32,794 nucleotides of DNA, taken from positions 11,721 to 44,514 of the forward strand of contig HF987951.1 in assembly GCA_000431835.1 (NCBI GenBank), written 5' to 3'. The translations under genes were made by a program, and so were the position numbers. Origin of the DNA: Succinatimonas sp. CAG:777. Lineage in GTDB: Bacteria; Pseudomonadota; Gammaproteobacteria; Enterobacterales; Succinivibrionaceae. How positions within the stretch are numbered: the stretch's first letter is position 1; each line of letters opens with the position of its first letter. Below the pieces are notes generated by a model that was not told the origin of the DNA, ran no database searches, and was given only the letters and a program-made list of their open reading frames with translations. Positions 22,982 through 30,831 of the stretch are shown here, one piece after another.

Positions 22982-24370
22982 CTACAGTTCATCTTCACTG
23001 TTCTTGTAGTACTTATCATGGTTAGTATCAAGAACTTCATTAGCTCTGTGAAGTAAAACTTTAAGATCACGACCATCTTCAATAGAATTTGAGTAGCCTA
23101 AGATAACAGTCTGTTTTACCGCATAGTTATTTGCATAAACAGTTGTGCCCATCTCAGACTTGATGTCAGAGCAGATCTTCTCAACATCCACTGCACTCTT
23201 AATATTGTCTAAGAAGATAAAGAATTCAGCACCTAAACGGCAGATCTTGTCGTTATATCCGATTACAGAATGAAGTCTCTTGGTGATTTCAATCAAAATC
23301 TCATCACCCGTCTTATATCCAAAGATATTATTAACTTGTTTAAAGTGAACTAACTCAGCAATGACTATTCCAAACTCTTTATCTTTGTCTGATAAATGTT
23401 TGTTTACTACTTGTGTAAAGACATCATGATTGATAGTTCCTGTAAGCACATCGTAGGTTCTGACAGAGGTCAATGAGAATGCTGTCTTTACAAAGAACAT
23501 CACTACCACTAATGTGATGATATATAAAGAGAACATCACAGCATAGAACAACTGGAAGTATCTGCTTGCAAGATTTCCTTCTTTTACCTTTAAAGCAAGA
23601 TCCCAACGCTGCTTACCAAAGAATAAAGATTTCTGTCTAGTGTTAACACTCTTACGTTTAAAGAGTTTATTGTCGCCCCAGATAAAATCACTGGTGCCTT
23701 TAAATATTGATGATCTGATGCCATAGACGAACAGCTCATCTTCAACGTTTAAACGTACACACTCTAAGAATTTATAGAAATCAGCACACAATCCAACATA
23801 GCCCCAGTACTTACCATTTACGTACACAGCCTGACGGTTATATACCAGCACTTGATGATTCCTAGGAGAGATGAGAGGTCCTTGCACCACCACATCACCA
23901 GGGTTATTTTTAGCTAGCTTTAGGTAGTACTCTGAATTTGGATCATTAAAAAACGCAATGTCAGGAGAATTTGTCTTACTTACAGGATAAGTAACTGAAA
24001 TCATGTCTTCAGGTGCGATGACATATGCATATACGAAATCGGTATTTTTTCTATTAAAGAAAGAGGCCAAATCACGAGGCATTAAAACAGTCTGTACGAA
24101 GTCTTCCATCTGCTTTAAAGAATCGTTTGGATGTGCCTCAATGTAAGCTGCTAGCTTATTGGTGTGCTGAAAAATAATGTTATAGTCCTTTACCATCTCG
24201 TTTGAAAGGTTAATCATTCTCTCAACACCAATGGCATGATTCTTCTCATCTACAACTTTTACAAAAGTTCCACTCAAATATAAAGTTGCAAGCAAAAAGA
24301 CTAAACTTGTGAGCACGAACGCTCCCAAGAAAACGAGTTTTTTATAGTATTTAGCTAAGATTATTTCCAT
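22982..24370 (-). CDS. Membrane sensor with periplasmic Cache-like domain and degenerate GGDEF domain
   Basis: 462 residues. Two membrane helices (about 10-34 and 272-296) enclose a periplasmic domain of about 235 residues that resembles double-Cache sensors (YYLKLAKNNPGDVVVQGPLISPRNHQVLVYNRQ and the following GKYWGYVGLCADF). The cytoplasmic part (305-455) follows the GGDEF fold: YDVLTGTINHDVF, AELVHFKQVNNIFGYKTGDEIL, and CRLGAEFFIFLD. The signature reads RLGAEFF at 378-384, so the canonical RxGGDEF is one residue short and lacks the GGD. Metal-binding and catalytic residues are altered, so diguanylate cyclase activity is doubtful and a ligand-sensing or partner-binding role is more likely. 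No EAL domain is present. Single gene, divergent from valS. Confidence 0.85.
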   Translation of the reverse strand: MEIILAKYYKKLVFLGAFVLTSLVFLLATLYLSGTFVKVVDEKNHAIGVERMINLSNEMVKDYNIIFQHTNKLAAYIEAHPNDSLKQMEDFVQTVLMPRDLASFFNRKNTDFVYAYVIAPEDMISVTYPVSKTNSPDIAFFNDPNSEYYLKLAKNNPGDVVVQGPLISPRNHQVLVYNRQAVYVNGKYWGYVGLCADFYKFLECVRLNVEDELFVYGIRSSIFKGTSDFIWGDNKLFKRKSVNTRQKSLFFGKQRWDLALKVKEGNLASRYFQLFYAVMFSLYIITLVVVMFFVKTAFSLTSVRTYDVLTGTINHDVFTQVVNKHLSDKDKEFGIVIAELVHFKQVNNIFGYKTGDEILIEITKRLHSVIGYNDKICRLGAEFFIFLDNIKSAVDVEKICSDIKSEMGTTVYANNYAVKQTVILGYSNSIEDGRDLKVLLHRANEVLDTNHDKYYKNSEDEL

Positions 24371-24606
24371 TGACTCTTATTATTCACACACTTAAATTCG
24401 TGCTAATTGTAACCTAACTATTAGTTTTATCGAATGTAGCATGCAATTTTTGTAGGTCATAGCTCAAATTTTCAATTTTGTATGGTCTAATTGCCATTTT
24501 TAGTTGAATTTACTTGTGTTTACCCCCTTTCTCCTTTCTTTTGTGCATAAAGGTACAAGTAAATATCTATTACCCTCTACTTATAGATGAGAGAAAGCGC
24601 AAAAAG

Positions 24607-24615
24607 TGTTAAAAT
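24607..24615 (+). promoter_or_regulatory. Candidate extended -10 promoter of valS
   Basis: TG-T-TAAAAT: an extended -10 with one mismatch to TATAAT, about 50 bp before the valS ATG; no good -35. The rest of the 296-bp spacer 24371-24666 shows nothing I can name, including no T-box-like structure. Confidence 0.35.
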
Positions 24616-24666
24616 AATCAAAATTTTTTGCACTTATAAAAAAAAAGATTTCAAGGCATTTTTACT

Positions 24667-27537
24667 ATGGATATGGAAAAGACCTATACCCCTGAAAATT
24701 TTGAAAGCTCTACTTACCAGAAATGGGAAAAAGAAGGCTTTTTTAAACCAAGTTATGACGAATCAAAAGATTCTTACTCAATTGCATTACCTCCTCCTAA
24801 TGTAACCGGTTCATTACACATGGGTCACGCTTTCCAGCAGACCATCATGGATACCTTAATCAGATACCACAGGATGAAAGGTGATAACACCTTATGGCAG
24901 TGTGGTACCGACCATGCTGGTATCGCAACTCAGATGGTAGTTGAGAGAAAGTTAGCTAAAGAAGAAAATCTAACCAGACACGATTTAGGTCGTGAAAAGT
25001 TCATTGAAAGAATTTGGAAATGGAAAGAGCAGTCAGGTGGTACCATCACCCGTCAGATGAGACGATTAGGAGCTTCTGTAGATTGGACTCGTGAAAGATT
25101 CACCATGGACGAAGGTCTTTCAAAAGCTGTTTTAGAAGTATTCGTAAGATTATACGACGAGGACCTGATTTATCGCGGTAAGAGACTAGTTAACTGGGAT
25201 CCTAAACTGCGTACTGCTATTTCAGATCTTGAAGTTGAAAACAAAGACGTCAAAGGCTTCATGTGGTACATCAAGTACAAGTTAGCTGACGGTGTTAAGA
25301 CTTCAGATGGTAAAGATTACGTTTTAATCGCAACCACAAGACCTGAAACCTTATTGGGTGATAGCGCTGTTGCTGTTAACCCTTCAGATGAAAGATTTAA
25401 ATCAATTGTAGGTAAGTTCTTAGAGTTACCTTTAGTTGGTAGAAAGATCCCTGTTGTAGCTGATATCCATGCTGATATGACCACAGGTACTGGTTGCGTA
25501 AAGATCACTCCTGCTCATGACTTCAACGACTATGCTGTAGGAAAGAGACAGAAACTTCCTATGTTAAACATTCTAACTGAGGATGCTCACATTAGAGATG
25601 AGGCTGAAGTTTTCGATTCCAATGGCAATCCTACAGATGAGGTTTCAAGCTATATTCCTGAGGCTTACAGAGGCTTAGATAGATTTGAAGCTCGTGACAA
25701 GATTGTTGAAGACTTAAAAGCTTTAGGTCTTTTAGATCATATTGAAGATCACAACCTCTCACAGCCTTTTGGTGACCGTGGCGGTGTACCTATCGAGCCT
25801 ATGCTAACCGATCAGTGGTATGTTCGTGCTAGCGTTTTAGGCAAGCCTGCTATCGAAGCTGTTAAGGACGGCAGAATTAAGTTCGTTCCAGCTCAATACA
25901 CCAATATGTACTACTCTTGGATGAATGACCTTCAGGACTGGTGTATTTCTCGTCAGTTATGGTGGGGTCACAGAATTCCTGCTTGGTATGACGAGAACGG
26001 TAAGGTTTATGTAGCTCATAATGAAGAAGAAGTTCGTACTAAGTACAAACTCTCAGCAGATGTAAAACTTACAAGAGATCCTGATGTCTTAGATACTTGG
26101 TTCTCTTCAGCTCTATGGACTTTCTCAACTTTAGGTTGGCCTGATAACACCAAAGAGCTAAAGATGTTCCACCCAACTTCAGCTCTGGTTACCGGTTTTG
26201 ACATTATTTTCTTCTGGGTTGCTCGTATGATCATGATGACCATGCACTTCATGAAAGATGAAAATGGCAATCCTCAAGTACCGTTCAAGACCGTTTATGT
26301 AACCGGTCTTATCAGAGATGAAGAAGGTAACAAGATGTCAAAGTCTAAAGGTAACGTACTAGATCCTTTAGACATGATTGATGGTATTGATAAAGATACC
26401 TTAATTCAAAAGCGCACAGCTAACATGATGCAGCCTCAGATGGCTGAAAAGATTGCTAAACGTACTGCAAAACAGTTCCCTGATGGAATCGCACCTCACG
26501 GAACAGATGCACTGCGTTTCACTCTTTGTGCCCTTGCATCAAATGGTCGTGACATCAACTGGGATATGAAGCGTCTTGATGGTTACAGAAACTTCTGTAA
26601 CAAGATTTGGAATGCTTCAAGATTCGTATTGATGAACGTAGGTGAGAAGAAGCTAACTAAACCTAATGTTTCTGATTTATCTCTTGCAGATAAGTTCATC
26701 CGTTCAAAGATGAGAAAGGCAATCGAGGATGTTACCGCATCAATCAATGCATTCAGATTCGATCAGGTTGCTTCAAACATCTATGAGTTCATTTGGAACG
26801 AGTACTGCGACTGGTATCTTGAGTTCACCAAGGCTATCTTAAAGTCAGATAAAGCAACTGATGCTCAAAAGAATGCTACAGCTTACACTCTAGTTGAAGT
26901 TCTAGAATCTGTTATGAGATTAGCTCATCCTGTAATGCCATTCTTAACAGAAACAATCTGGCTACAGACCGCTCCTATGGTTGGTAAGTTAAATCAGGAT
27001 AAGACCATTATCAATGCTGCTTACCCTGTAGCTTCAGACTTTGATGCTGACGCTGGTGCTGAAAAAGATATTGCTTTCATCAAGGACTTTGCTACTACAG
27101 TACGTAACTTACGAGCTGAAATGAAGGTTGCTCCTTCTGTAACTCTAGCTCCTATGATGCGTGGCGCATCAGATGCAGAGAAAAATTGTGCTCAAGAGAA
27201 CTTCATCTTCATGAAAGATTTAGCTAATATCGAGCCTGTTAAGTTTGTAGGCGCAAATGATGAGCTTCCTCCAAGTGTTGCAAAGCCAATCGGTAATGCA
27301 GAAATTCTTTTCGCTATGACTGATGTTGTTAACAAGGATGAAGAGATCAAGCGTCTAAAGACTATGATTGCTAAACTTGAAGGTAACATCAAGTCTGGTG
27401 AGAGCAAGCTCTCTAACGAAGCTTTCGTATCTAAAGCTCCTGCTAAGATCATTGAAGGCGCTAAGGCTCAGTTAGAGCTTAACAAGACCCAGTTAGCTAA
27501 GGTGCAAGCTCAGCTAAAAGAAATGGAAAATCTCTAA
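24667..27537 (+). CDS. valS: Valyl-tRNA synthetase
   Basis: 956 residues (E. coli 951). Class I synthetase that charges tRNA-Val and edits mischarged threonine. The HIGH motif is in PPPNVTGSLHMGHA (about 41-54), the editing domain (about 200-340) contains TTRPETLLGDSAVAV, the KMSKS motif is in GNKMSKSKGNVLDP, and the anticodon-binding region and C-terminal coiled coil (about 890-955, KRLKTMIAKLEGNIKSGESKL onward) close the protein. ATG 24667 is taken because AAGG lies about 10 nt upstream; an ATG two codons later is less well placed. Monocistronic, with a terminator right after its stop. Confidence 0.97.
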   Translation: MDMEKTYTPENFESSTYQKWEKEGFFKPSYDESKDSYSIALPPPNVTGSLHMGHAFQQTIMDTLIRYHRMKGDNTLWQCGTDHAGIATQMVVERKLAKEENLTRHDLGREKFIERIWKWKEQSGGTITRQMRRLGASVDWTRERFTMDEGLSKAVLEVFVRLYDEDLIYRGKRLVNWDPKLRTAISDLEVENKDVKGFMWYIKYKLADGVKTSDGKDYVLIATTRPETLLGDSAVAVNPSDERFKSIVGKFLELPLVGRKIPVVADIHADMTTGTGCVKITPAHDFNDYAVGKRQKLPMLNILTEDAHIRDEAEVFDSNGNPTDEVSSYIPEAYRGLDRFEARDKIVEDLKALGLLDHIEDHNLSQPFGDRGGVPIEPMLTDQWYVRASVLGKPAIEAVKDGRIKFVPAQYTNMYYSWMNDLQDWCISRQLWWGHRIPAWYDENGKVYVAHNEEEVRTKYKLSADVKLTRDPDVLDTWFSSALWTFSTLGWPDNTKELKMFHPTSALVTGFDIIFFWVARMIMMTMHFMKDENGNPQVPFKTVYVTGLIRDEEGNKMSKSKGNVLDPLDMIDGIDKDTLIQKRTANMMQPQMAEKIAKRTAKQFPDGIAPHGTDALRFTLCALASNGRDINWDMKRLDGYRNFCNKIWNASRFVLMNVGEKKLTKPNVSDLSLADKFIRSKMRKAIEDVTASINAFRFDQVASNIYEFIWNEYCDWYLEFTKAILKSDKATDAQKNATAYTLVEVLESVMRLAHPVMPFLTETIWLQTAPMVGKLNQDKTIINAAYPVASDFDADAGAEKDIAFIKDFATTVRNLRAEMKVAPSVTLAPMMRGASDAEKNCAQENFIFMKDLANIEPVKFVGANDELPPSVAKPIGNAEILFAMTDVVNKDEEIKRLKTMIAKLEGNIKSGESKLSNEAFVSKAPAKIIEGAKAQLELNKTQLAKVQAQLKEMENL

Positions 27538-27558
27538 ATTTTTGCTTAAAATTTAGAT

Positions 27559-27598
27559 AAAGCCTCAGTTACCTCTAAGGTTTCTGAGGCTTTTGTTT
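27559..27598 (+). terminator. Intrinsic terminator after valS
   Basis: AAAGCCTCAG (27559-27568) pairs with CTGAGGCTTT (27584-27593), followed by TGTTT. It sits before the start of the next gene on the same strand, so that gene must be transcribed by read-through or a promoter inside this region. Confidence 0.8.
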
Positions 27599-27631
27599 AT
27601 GCATAAGACAAAACTTCAAGCCGAGATTTTG

Positions 27632-28018
27632 ATGAAAAAACTGCTATCTACCCTGATTTTATCTTTTCTCTTATTGTTTTCAGCATCCTCTTTTGCTGAG
27701 ACTGATAACTACTTATGCTCTCGCTATAACAAGCTTAAGATTAAGAATGTAGAAAAAGTACTAGCTGTGGGTATCAGACGCGTTTATACATCATCTGTAT
27801 CTGTCTATGTCTTAGGTTATGGCACACCTATTAAGGTAAGTCTAAACCGTATTAAATTAGGCTCAGACGAAGTTTCGAAAAGACGTGTTCTAAAATGCGG
27901 TAATGAAATTGTAGGCCAAATTCGAGTTTATGATCTGTCAAATCTTGGGGTAAAGGTTGGAGAGTTTGTAATTGAAAGTGGAGACAAGAAAGTCTCCACC
28001 TATATTGAAATTAACTAG
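27632..28018 (+). CDS. Secreted or periplasmic protein of unknown function
   Basis: 128 residues from the chosen ATG. I do not recognise the family. The N-terminus MKKLLSTLILSFLLLFSASSFA is a clear Sec signal peptide with an expected cut after SSFA, before ETDNY; the mature chain is about 106 residues, basic, with two cysteines (in NYLCSRY and VLKCGNE) that might form a disulfide, and a beta-rich pattern (VSVYVLGYGTPIKVSL, EIVGQIRVYDLSN, KVGEFVIES). An upstream in-frame ATG at 27599 would add 11 residues before the signal peptide and is less likely. No strong ribosome-binding site. It follows the valS terminator and converges on metY with only 16 bp between the genes. Confidence 0.7.
   Translation: MKKLLSTLILSFLLLFSASSFAETDNYLCSRYNKLKIKNVEKVLAVGIRRVYTSSVSVYVLGYGTPIKVSLNRIKLGSDEVSKRRVLKCGNEIVGQIRVYDLSNLGVKVGEFVIESGDKKVSTYIEIN
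27978..27999 (-). terminator. Perfect hairpin in the 3' end of the secreted-protein gene, possible metY terminator
   Basis: GTGGAGAC (27978-27985) and GTCTCCAC (27992-27999), loop of 6. On the minus strand it lies 36 nt after the metY stop codon and is followed by TTTC. It is inside the coding sequence of the convergent gene. T-run is short, so function is tentative. Confidence 0.4.
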
Positions 28019-28034
28019 ACATTAATGGCTACAA

Positions 28035-29306
28035 CTAAACCTTAGCTAGCGCAGCATCAAGATCAGCAATAATGTCCTCAAGATCTTCAATGCCTACTGA
28101 CAGACGAACTAAGCCAGGTGTAATACCACACTCAATTAACTGGGCATCAGATAACTGTCTGTGAGTTGAGGTTGCAGGATGTAACAGACAGGTTCTAATA
28201 TCTGCTACATGTACTTCAGGAGATGACATTACTACACTGTCAATAAACTTAGCTCCAGCTTCTCTACCACCTTTAATTACTAGTGATAAAACACCAGAGC
28301 ATAAGCCATCCTTTAAGTACTTCTGACCTAACTTATAATCAGGATTTGACTCTAAACCTGGGTAAATTACCTTTTCAATCTTAGGATGTGACTCTAAGTG
28401 CTTAGCAACAGCTAAAGCATTTTGTGAGTGTTTTACAATTCTCAAAGGTAGAGTTTCAATACCTAAATTTAAGTAGAACGCACCTTGTGCTGTCTGACAG
28501 CAACCTAAATCTCGCATGATCTGCACTCTTGCTTTGACAATGAAAGCTGCCTTTCCAAAGGCTTTGGTATAAACAAGACCATGATATGAATCATCTGGAG
28601 TTGTAAACTCAGGGAATCTGCCAGAACCTGCCCAATCAAAATTACCACTGTCTACTACGCAACCACCAACCTGTACAGCATGACCATCTAAGTACTTGGT
28701 AGTTGAATGAACCACAATATCAGCACCAAACTCAAATGGCTTGCAAAGACATGGTGTTGCAAAGGTGTTATCTACAATTAAAGGTAAATGGTGCTTGTGA
28801 GCAAGTTTTGAAAATCTTTCAATATCAAAGATGGTCAAAGCAGGATTTGCAATAGTTTCACCAAAGACTGCTTTAGTGTTCTCCTGAATCTTAGCTTCGA
28901 CTTCTTCATCTGACTCTGACTGTTCAAAGAAGGTTACATCAATACCCATTCTCTTGAAAGTTACAGCCATTAAATTGAATGTACCGCCATACACTGTGGA
29001 GCTACACAGAATATGATCACCAGCTTTTGCTATAGTAAGTACAGCTGTTAGTGTTGCAGCTTGTCCTGATGAGGTCAGCATCGCACCTACACCACCTTCT
29101 AGAGCTGCTATCTTTTCTTCAACATGACCGCATGTTGGATTGCCAAGTCTTGTATAGAAATAGTCAGAAGTCTTTAAATCAAAAAGATCAGCAATAGCTT
29201 TGGTGCTATCAAAACGGAAGGTTGTGCTTTGCACAATTGGCATTACACGAGGACCAGCATTTTTAGGAGTATAGCCTGCGTGCAAGCATTTAGAAGAGTC
29301 TTTCAC
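28035..29306 (-). CDS. metY: O-acetylhomoserine sulfhydrylase (MetY-type)
   Basis: 423 residues, the usual length for MetY-type Cys/Met-metabolism PLP enzymes, which replace acetate of O-acetylhomoserine with sulfide to give homocysteine. The PLP lysine lies in HSTTKYLDGH, with the FYTRLGNPT, TSSGQAATLTAVL and VDNTFATP motifs of the family. Larger size than MetB/MetC (about 385) and the FPEFTTPDDSYHGLVY insertion favour O-acetylhomoserine aminocarboxypropyltransferase over cystathionine synthase. The start is GTG, preceded by AAGGAG at 6-7 nt. It follows ispH by 62 bp on the same strand and may be co-transcribed. No obvious MetJ box or SAM riboswitch upstream. Confidence 0.93.
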   Translation of the reverse strand: MKDSSKCLHAGYTPKNAGPRVMPIVQSTTFRFDSTKAIADLFDLKTSDYFYTRLGNPTCGHVEEKIAALEGGVGAMLTSSGQAATLTAVLTIAKAGDHILCSSTVYGGTFNLMAVTFKRMGIDVTFFEQSESDEEVEAKIQENTKAVFGETIANPALTIFDIERFSKLAHKHHLPLIVDNTFATPCLCKPFEFGADIVVHSTTKYLDGHAVQVGGCVVDSGNFDWAGSGRFPEFTTPDDSYHGLVYTKAFGKAAFIVKARVQIMRDLGCCQTAQGAFYLNLGIETLPLRIVKHSQNALAVAKHLESHPKIEKVIYPGLESNPDYKLGQKYLKDGLCSGVLSLVIKGGREAGAKFIDSVVMSSPEVHVADIRTCLLHPATSTHRQLSDAQLIECGITPGLVRLSVGIEDLEDIIADLDAALAKV

Positions 29307-29368
29307 TTGTTTCTCCTTAAAGTACTCAAATGACCTATAAAAGGTCTGGTATTATCTTACCTTTAAGG

Positions 29369-30307
29369 TTAAATACTTACTTCCTTAGGTAGTGGGAAGC
29401 TTTTTTCTTTTAAATCGCAGCCAAATTCATCAACTTTGACTGCTCCATGGGCACATAAAAACTCAACAATTTCAGACACAACATATTCAGGAGCTGAAGC
29501 ACCTGCACTGATACCCACAGATGAGACATTCTCAAACCATTTAAGATCGATCATAGAACTATCATCAATTAGGTATGCATTAGTACCTTCGCTAATAGCA
29601 ACTTCCTTTAGTCTGTTTGAATTTGATGAATTAGAACTGCCTGCTATCAACACGAGATCACAGACTTTTGCTAAGTCACGCACCGCGTTCTGTCGAACCT
29701 GAGTTGCTCTACAGGTATCGTCAGCCTTTGGGCCGATAATTTTTGGATATTTTTTCTTTAAAGCTTCTACAACATGACGGGTTTCATCAACACTTAAAGT
29801 AGTTTGTGTTGCAAAGAAAGCATTTTCTCCGTCAATATTTAAAGCTTCAATACCTTGAATTGAATTTACTACATGGACTTTATCAGGTGAACCAGTATAT
29901 TGACCTATAGTACCTACTACTTCCTGATGTCCATTGTGTCCGATAACTACCACATCCTGATTATTGTTACCTGCTCTATTCATTTTTTTATGAATAGCAG
30001 TAACAACTGGACATGTAGCATCGATTACTTTAACACCTAAAGCTTTAGCTTCATTTTCAGTCTTAATGCCAACACCGTGTGCTGAAAAAATTAACACACA
30101 TCCATGAGGTACTTCTGAAAGTGTTTCAACAAAGTGAGCTCCTGCCTTTCTTAAATCGTCCACAACATGCCTGTTGTGTACAACTTCATGCAATACCCAA
30201 ACTTTATTTTGACCATACAGTTCTATTGCTTTTTGCACTACACTGATGGCACGCTCAACACCTGCACACATACCTCTTGATTTGGCAATTTTTAACTGAA
30301 ATGGCAT
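29369..30307 (-). CDS. ispH: 4-hydroxy-3-methylbut-2-enyl diphosphate reductase
   Basis: 312 residues (E. coli 316). Last step of the MEP pathway, reducing HMBPP to IPP and DMAPP with a [4Fe-4S] cluster. The three conserved cysteine ligands are Cys14 (RGMCAGV), Cys99 (DATCP) and Cys199 (DDTCRAT). The substrate-binding histidines and glutamate are visible in EVVHN, FSAHGVG and GHNGHQE; SSNSSNSNRL is the phosphate-contacting stretch. It starts 2 bp after the lspA stop, so translation is likely coupled. In E. coli fkpB sits between lspA and ispH; it is absent here. Confidence 0.97.
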   Translation of the reverse strand: MPFQLKIAKSRGMCAGVERAISVVQKAIELYGQNKVWVLHEVVHNRHVVDDLRKAGAHFVETLSEVPHGCVLIFSAHGVGIKTENEAKALGVKVIDATCPVVTAIHKKMNRAGNNNQDVVVIGHNGHQEVVGTIGQYTGSPDKVHVVNSIQGIEALNIDGENAFFATQTTLSVDETRHVVEALKKKYPKIIGPKADDTCRATQVRQNAVRDLAKVCDLVLIAGSSNSSNSNRLKEVAISEGTNAYLIDDSSMIDLKWFENVSSVGISAGASAPEYVVSEIVEFLCAHGAVKVDEFGCDLKEKSFPLPKEVSI

Positions 30308-30309
30308 TC

Positions 30310-30822
30310 CTATTTACTCTCTTTATTCTCTTTACCAAAGAAACCGATGATAATGAGTAAACCGGCTCCGCAACAAACAGCGATATCTGCTACGTTGAAT
30401 GCTGGGTAATAGTAGGAGAATGAGTCTGTCTTGATGTAGAACAAAAGAAAATCAACTACATATGACAAACAAACTCTGTCGATAAGATTACCTATTGCGC
30501 CACCTATGACAAGAGATATAGCAAGACATGTCCACTTCTTTTCTTTACTTGTACGCAATAGAGCAATGAATAGTGCAATGCTGATGGCCACAGCTATCAA
30601 CATAAAGAAATACCTTTGCCAACCACCACTTGAAGCTAGAAAGCTAAAAGCAGCGCCTTCGTTATGAACATGAATAATGTCAAAGAAAGGCGCCACCCTG
30701 TAGCCAATCGAGTTTACTGGGATAGTGCTGACAATTAGGTATTTTGTTAGTTGATCTAGGACAACTACAAGCAAGCTCCATAAAAGGAACTTGCTTCCAT
30801 TGTTATTTACTGTAAATGACAT
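30310..30822 (-). CDS. lspA: Lipoprotein signal peptidase (signal peptidase II)
   Basis: 170 residues (E. coli 164). Inner-membrane aspartyl protease that removes the signal peptide from diacylated prolipoproteins. Four membrane segments are visible. Catalytic aspartates are Asp124 (in YVVDFL) and Asp146 (in FNVADIAV); other signatures are LDQLTK (22-27), HVHNEGAAFSFL (51-62) and GGAIGNLIDR (107-116). It lies between ileS (9 bp upstream) and ispH (2 bp downstream), the conserved gammaproteobacterial order. Confidence 0.97.
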   Translation of the reverse strand: MSFTVNNNGSKFLLWSLLVVVLDQLTKYLIVSTIPVNSIGYRVAPFFDIIHVHNEGAAFSFLASSGGWQRYFFMLIAVAISIALFIALLRTSKEKKWTCLAISLVIGGAIGNLIDRVCLSYVVDFLLFYIKTDSFSYYYPAFNVADIAVCCGAGLLIIIGFFGKENKESK

Positions 30823-30831
30823 AATGTATCT

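Noticed and set aside
24587..24805. 72-codon frame overlapping the start of valS
   Set aside because: Out of frame with valS, no ribosome-binding site and no recognisable product.
29307..29368. Possible riboswitch or MetJ control before metY
   Set aside because: Only short weak stems such as GACC / GGTC and no AGACGTCT-like boxes; the spacer is too short for a SAM riboswitch.
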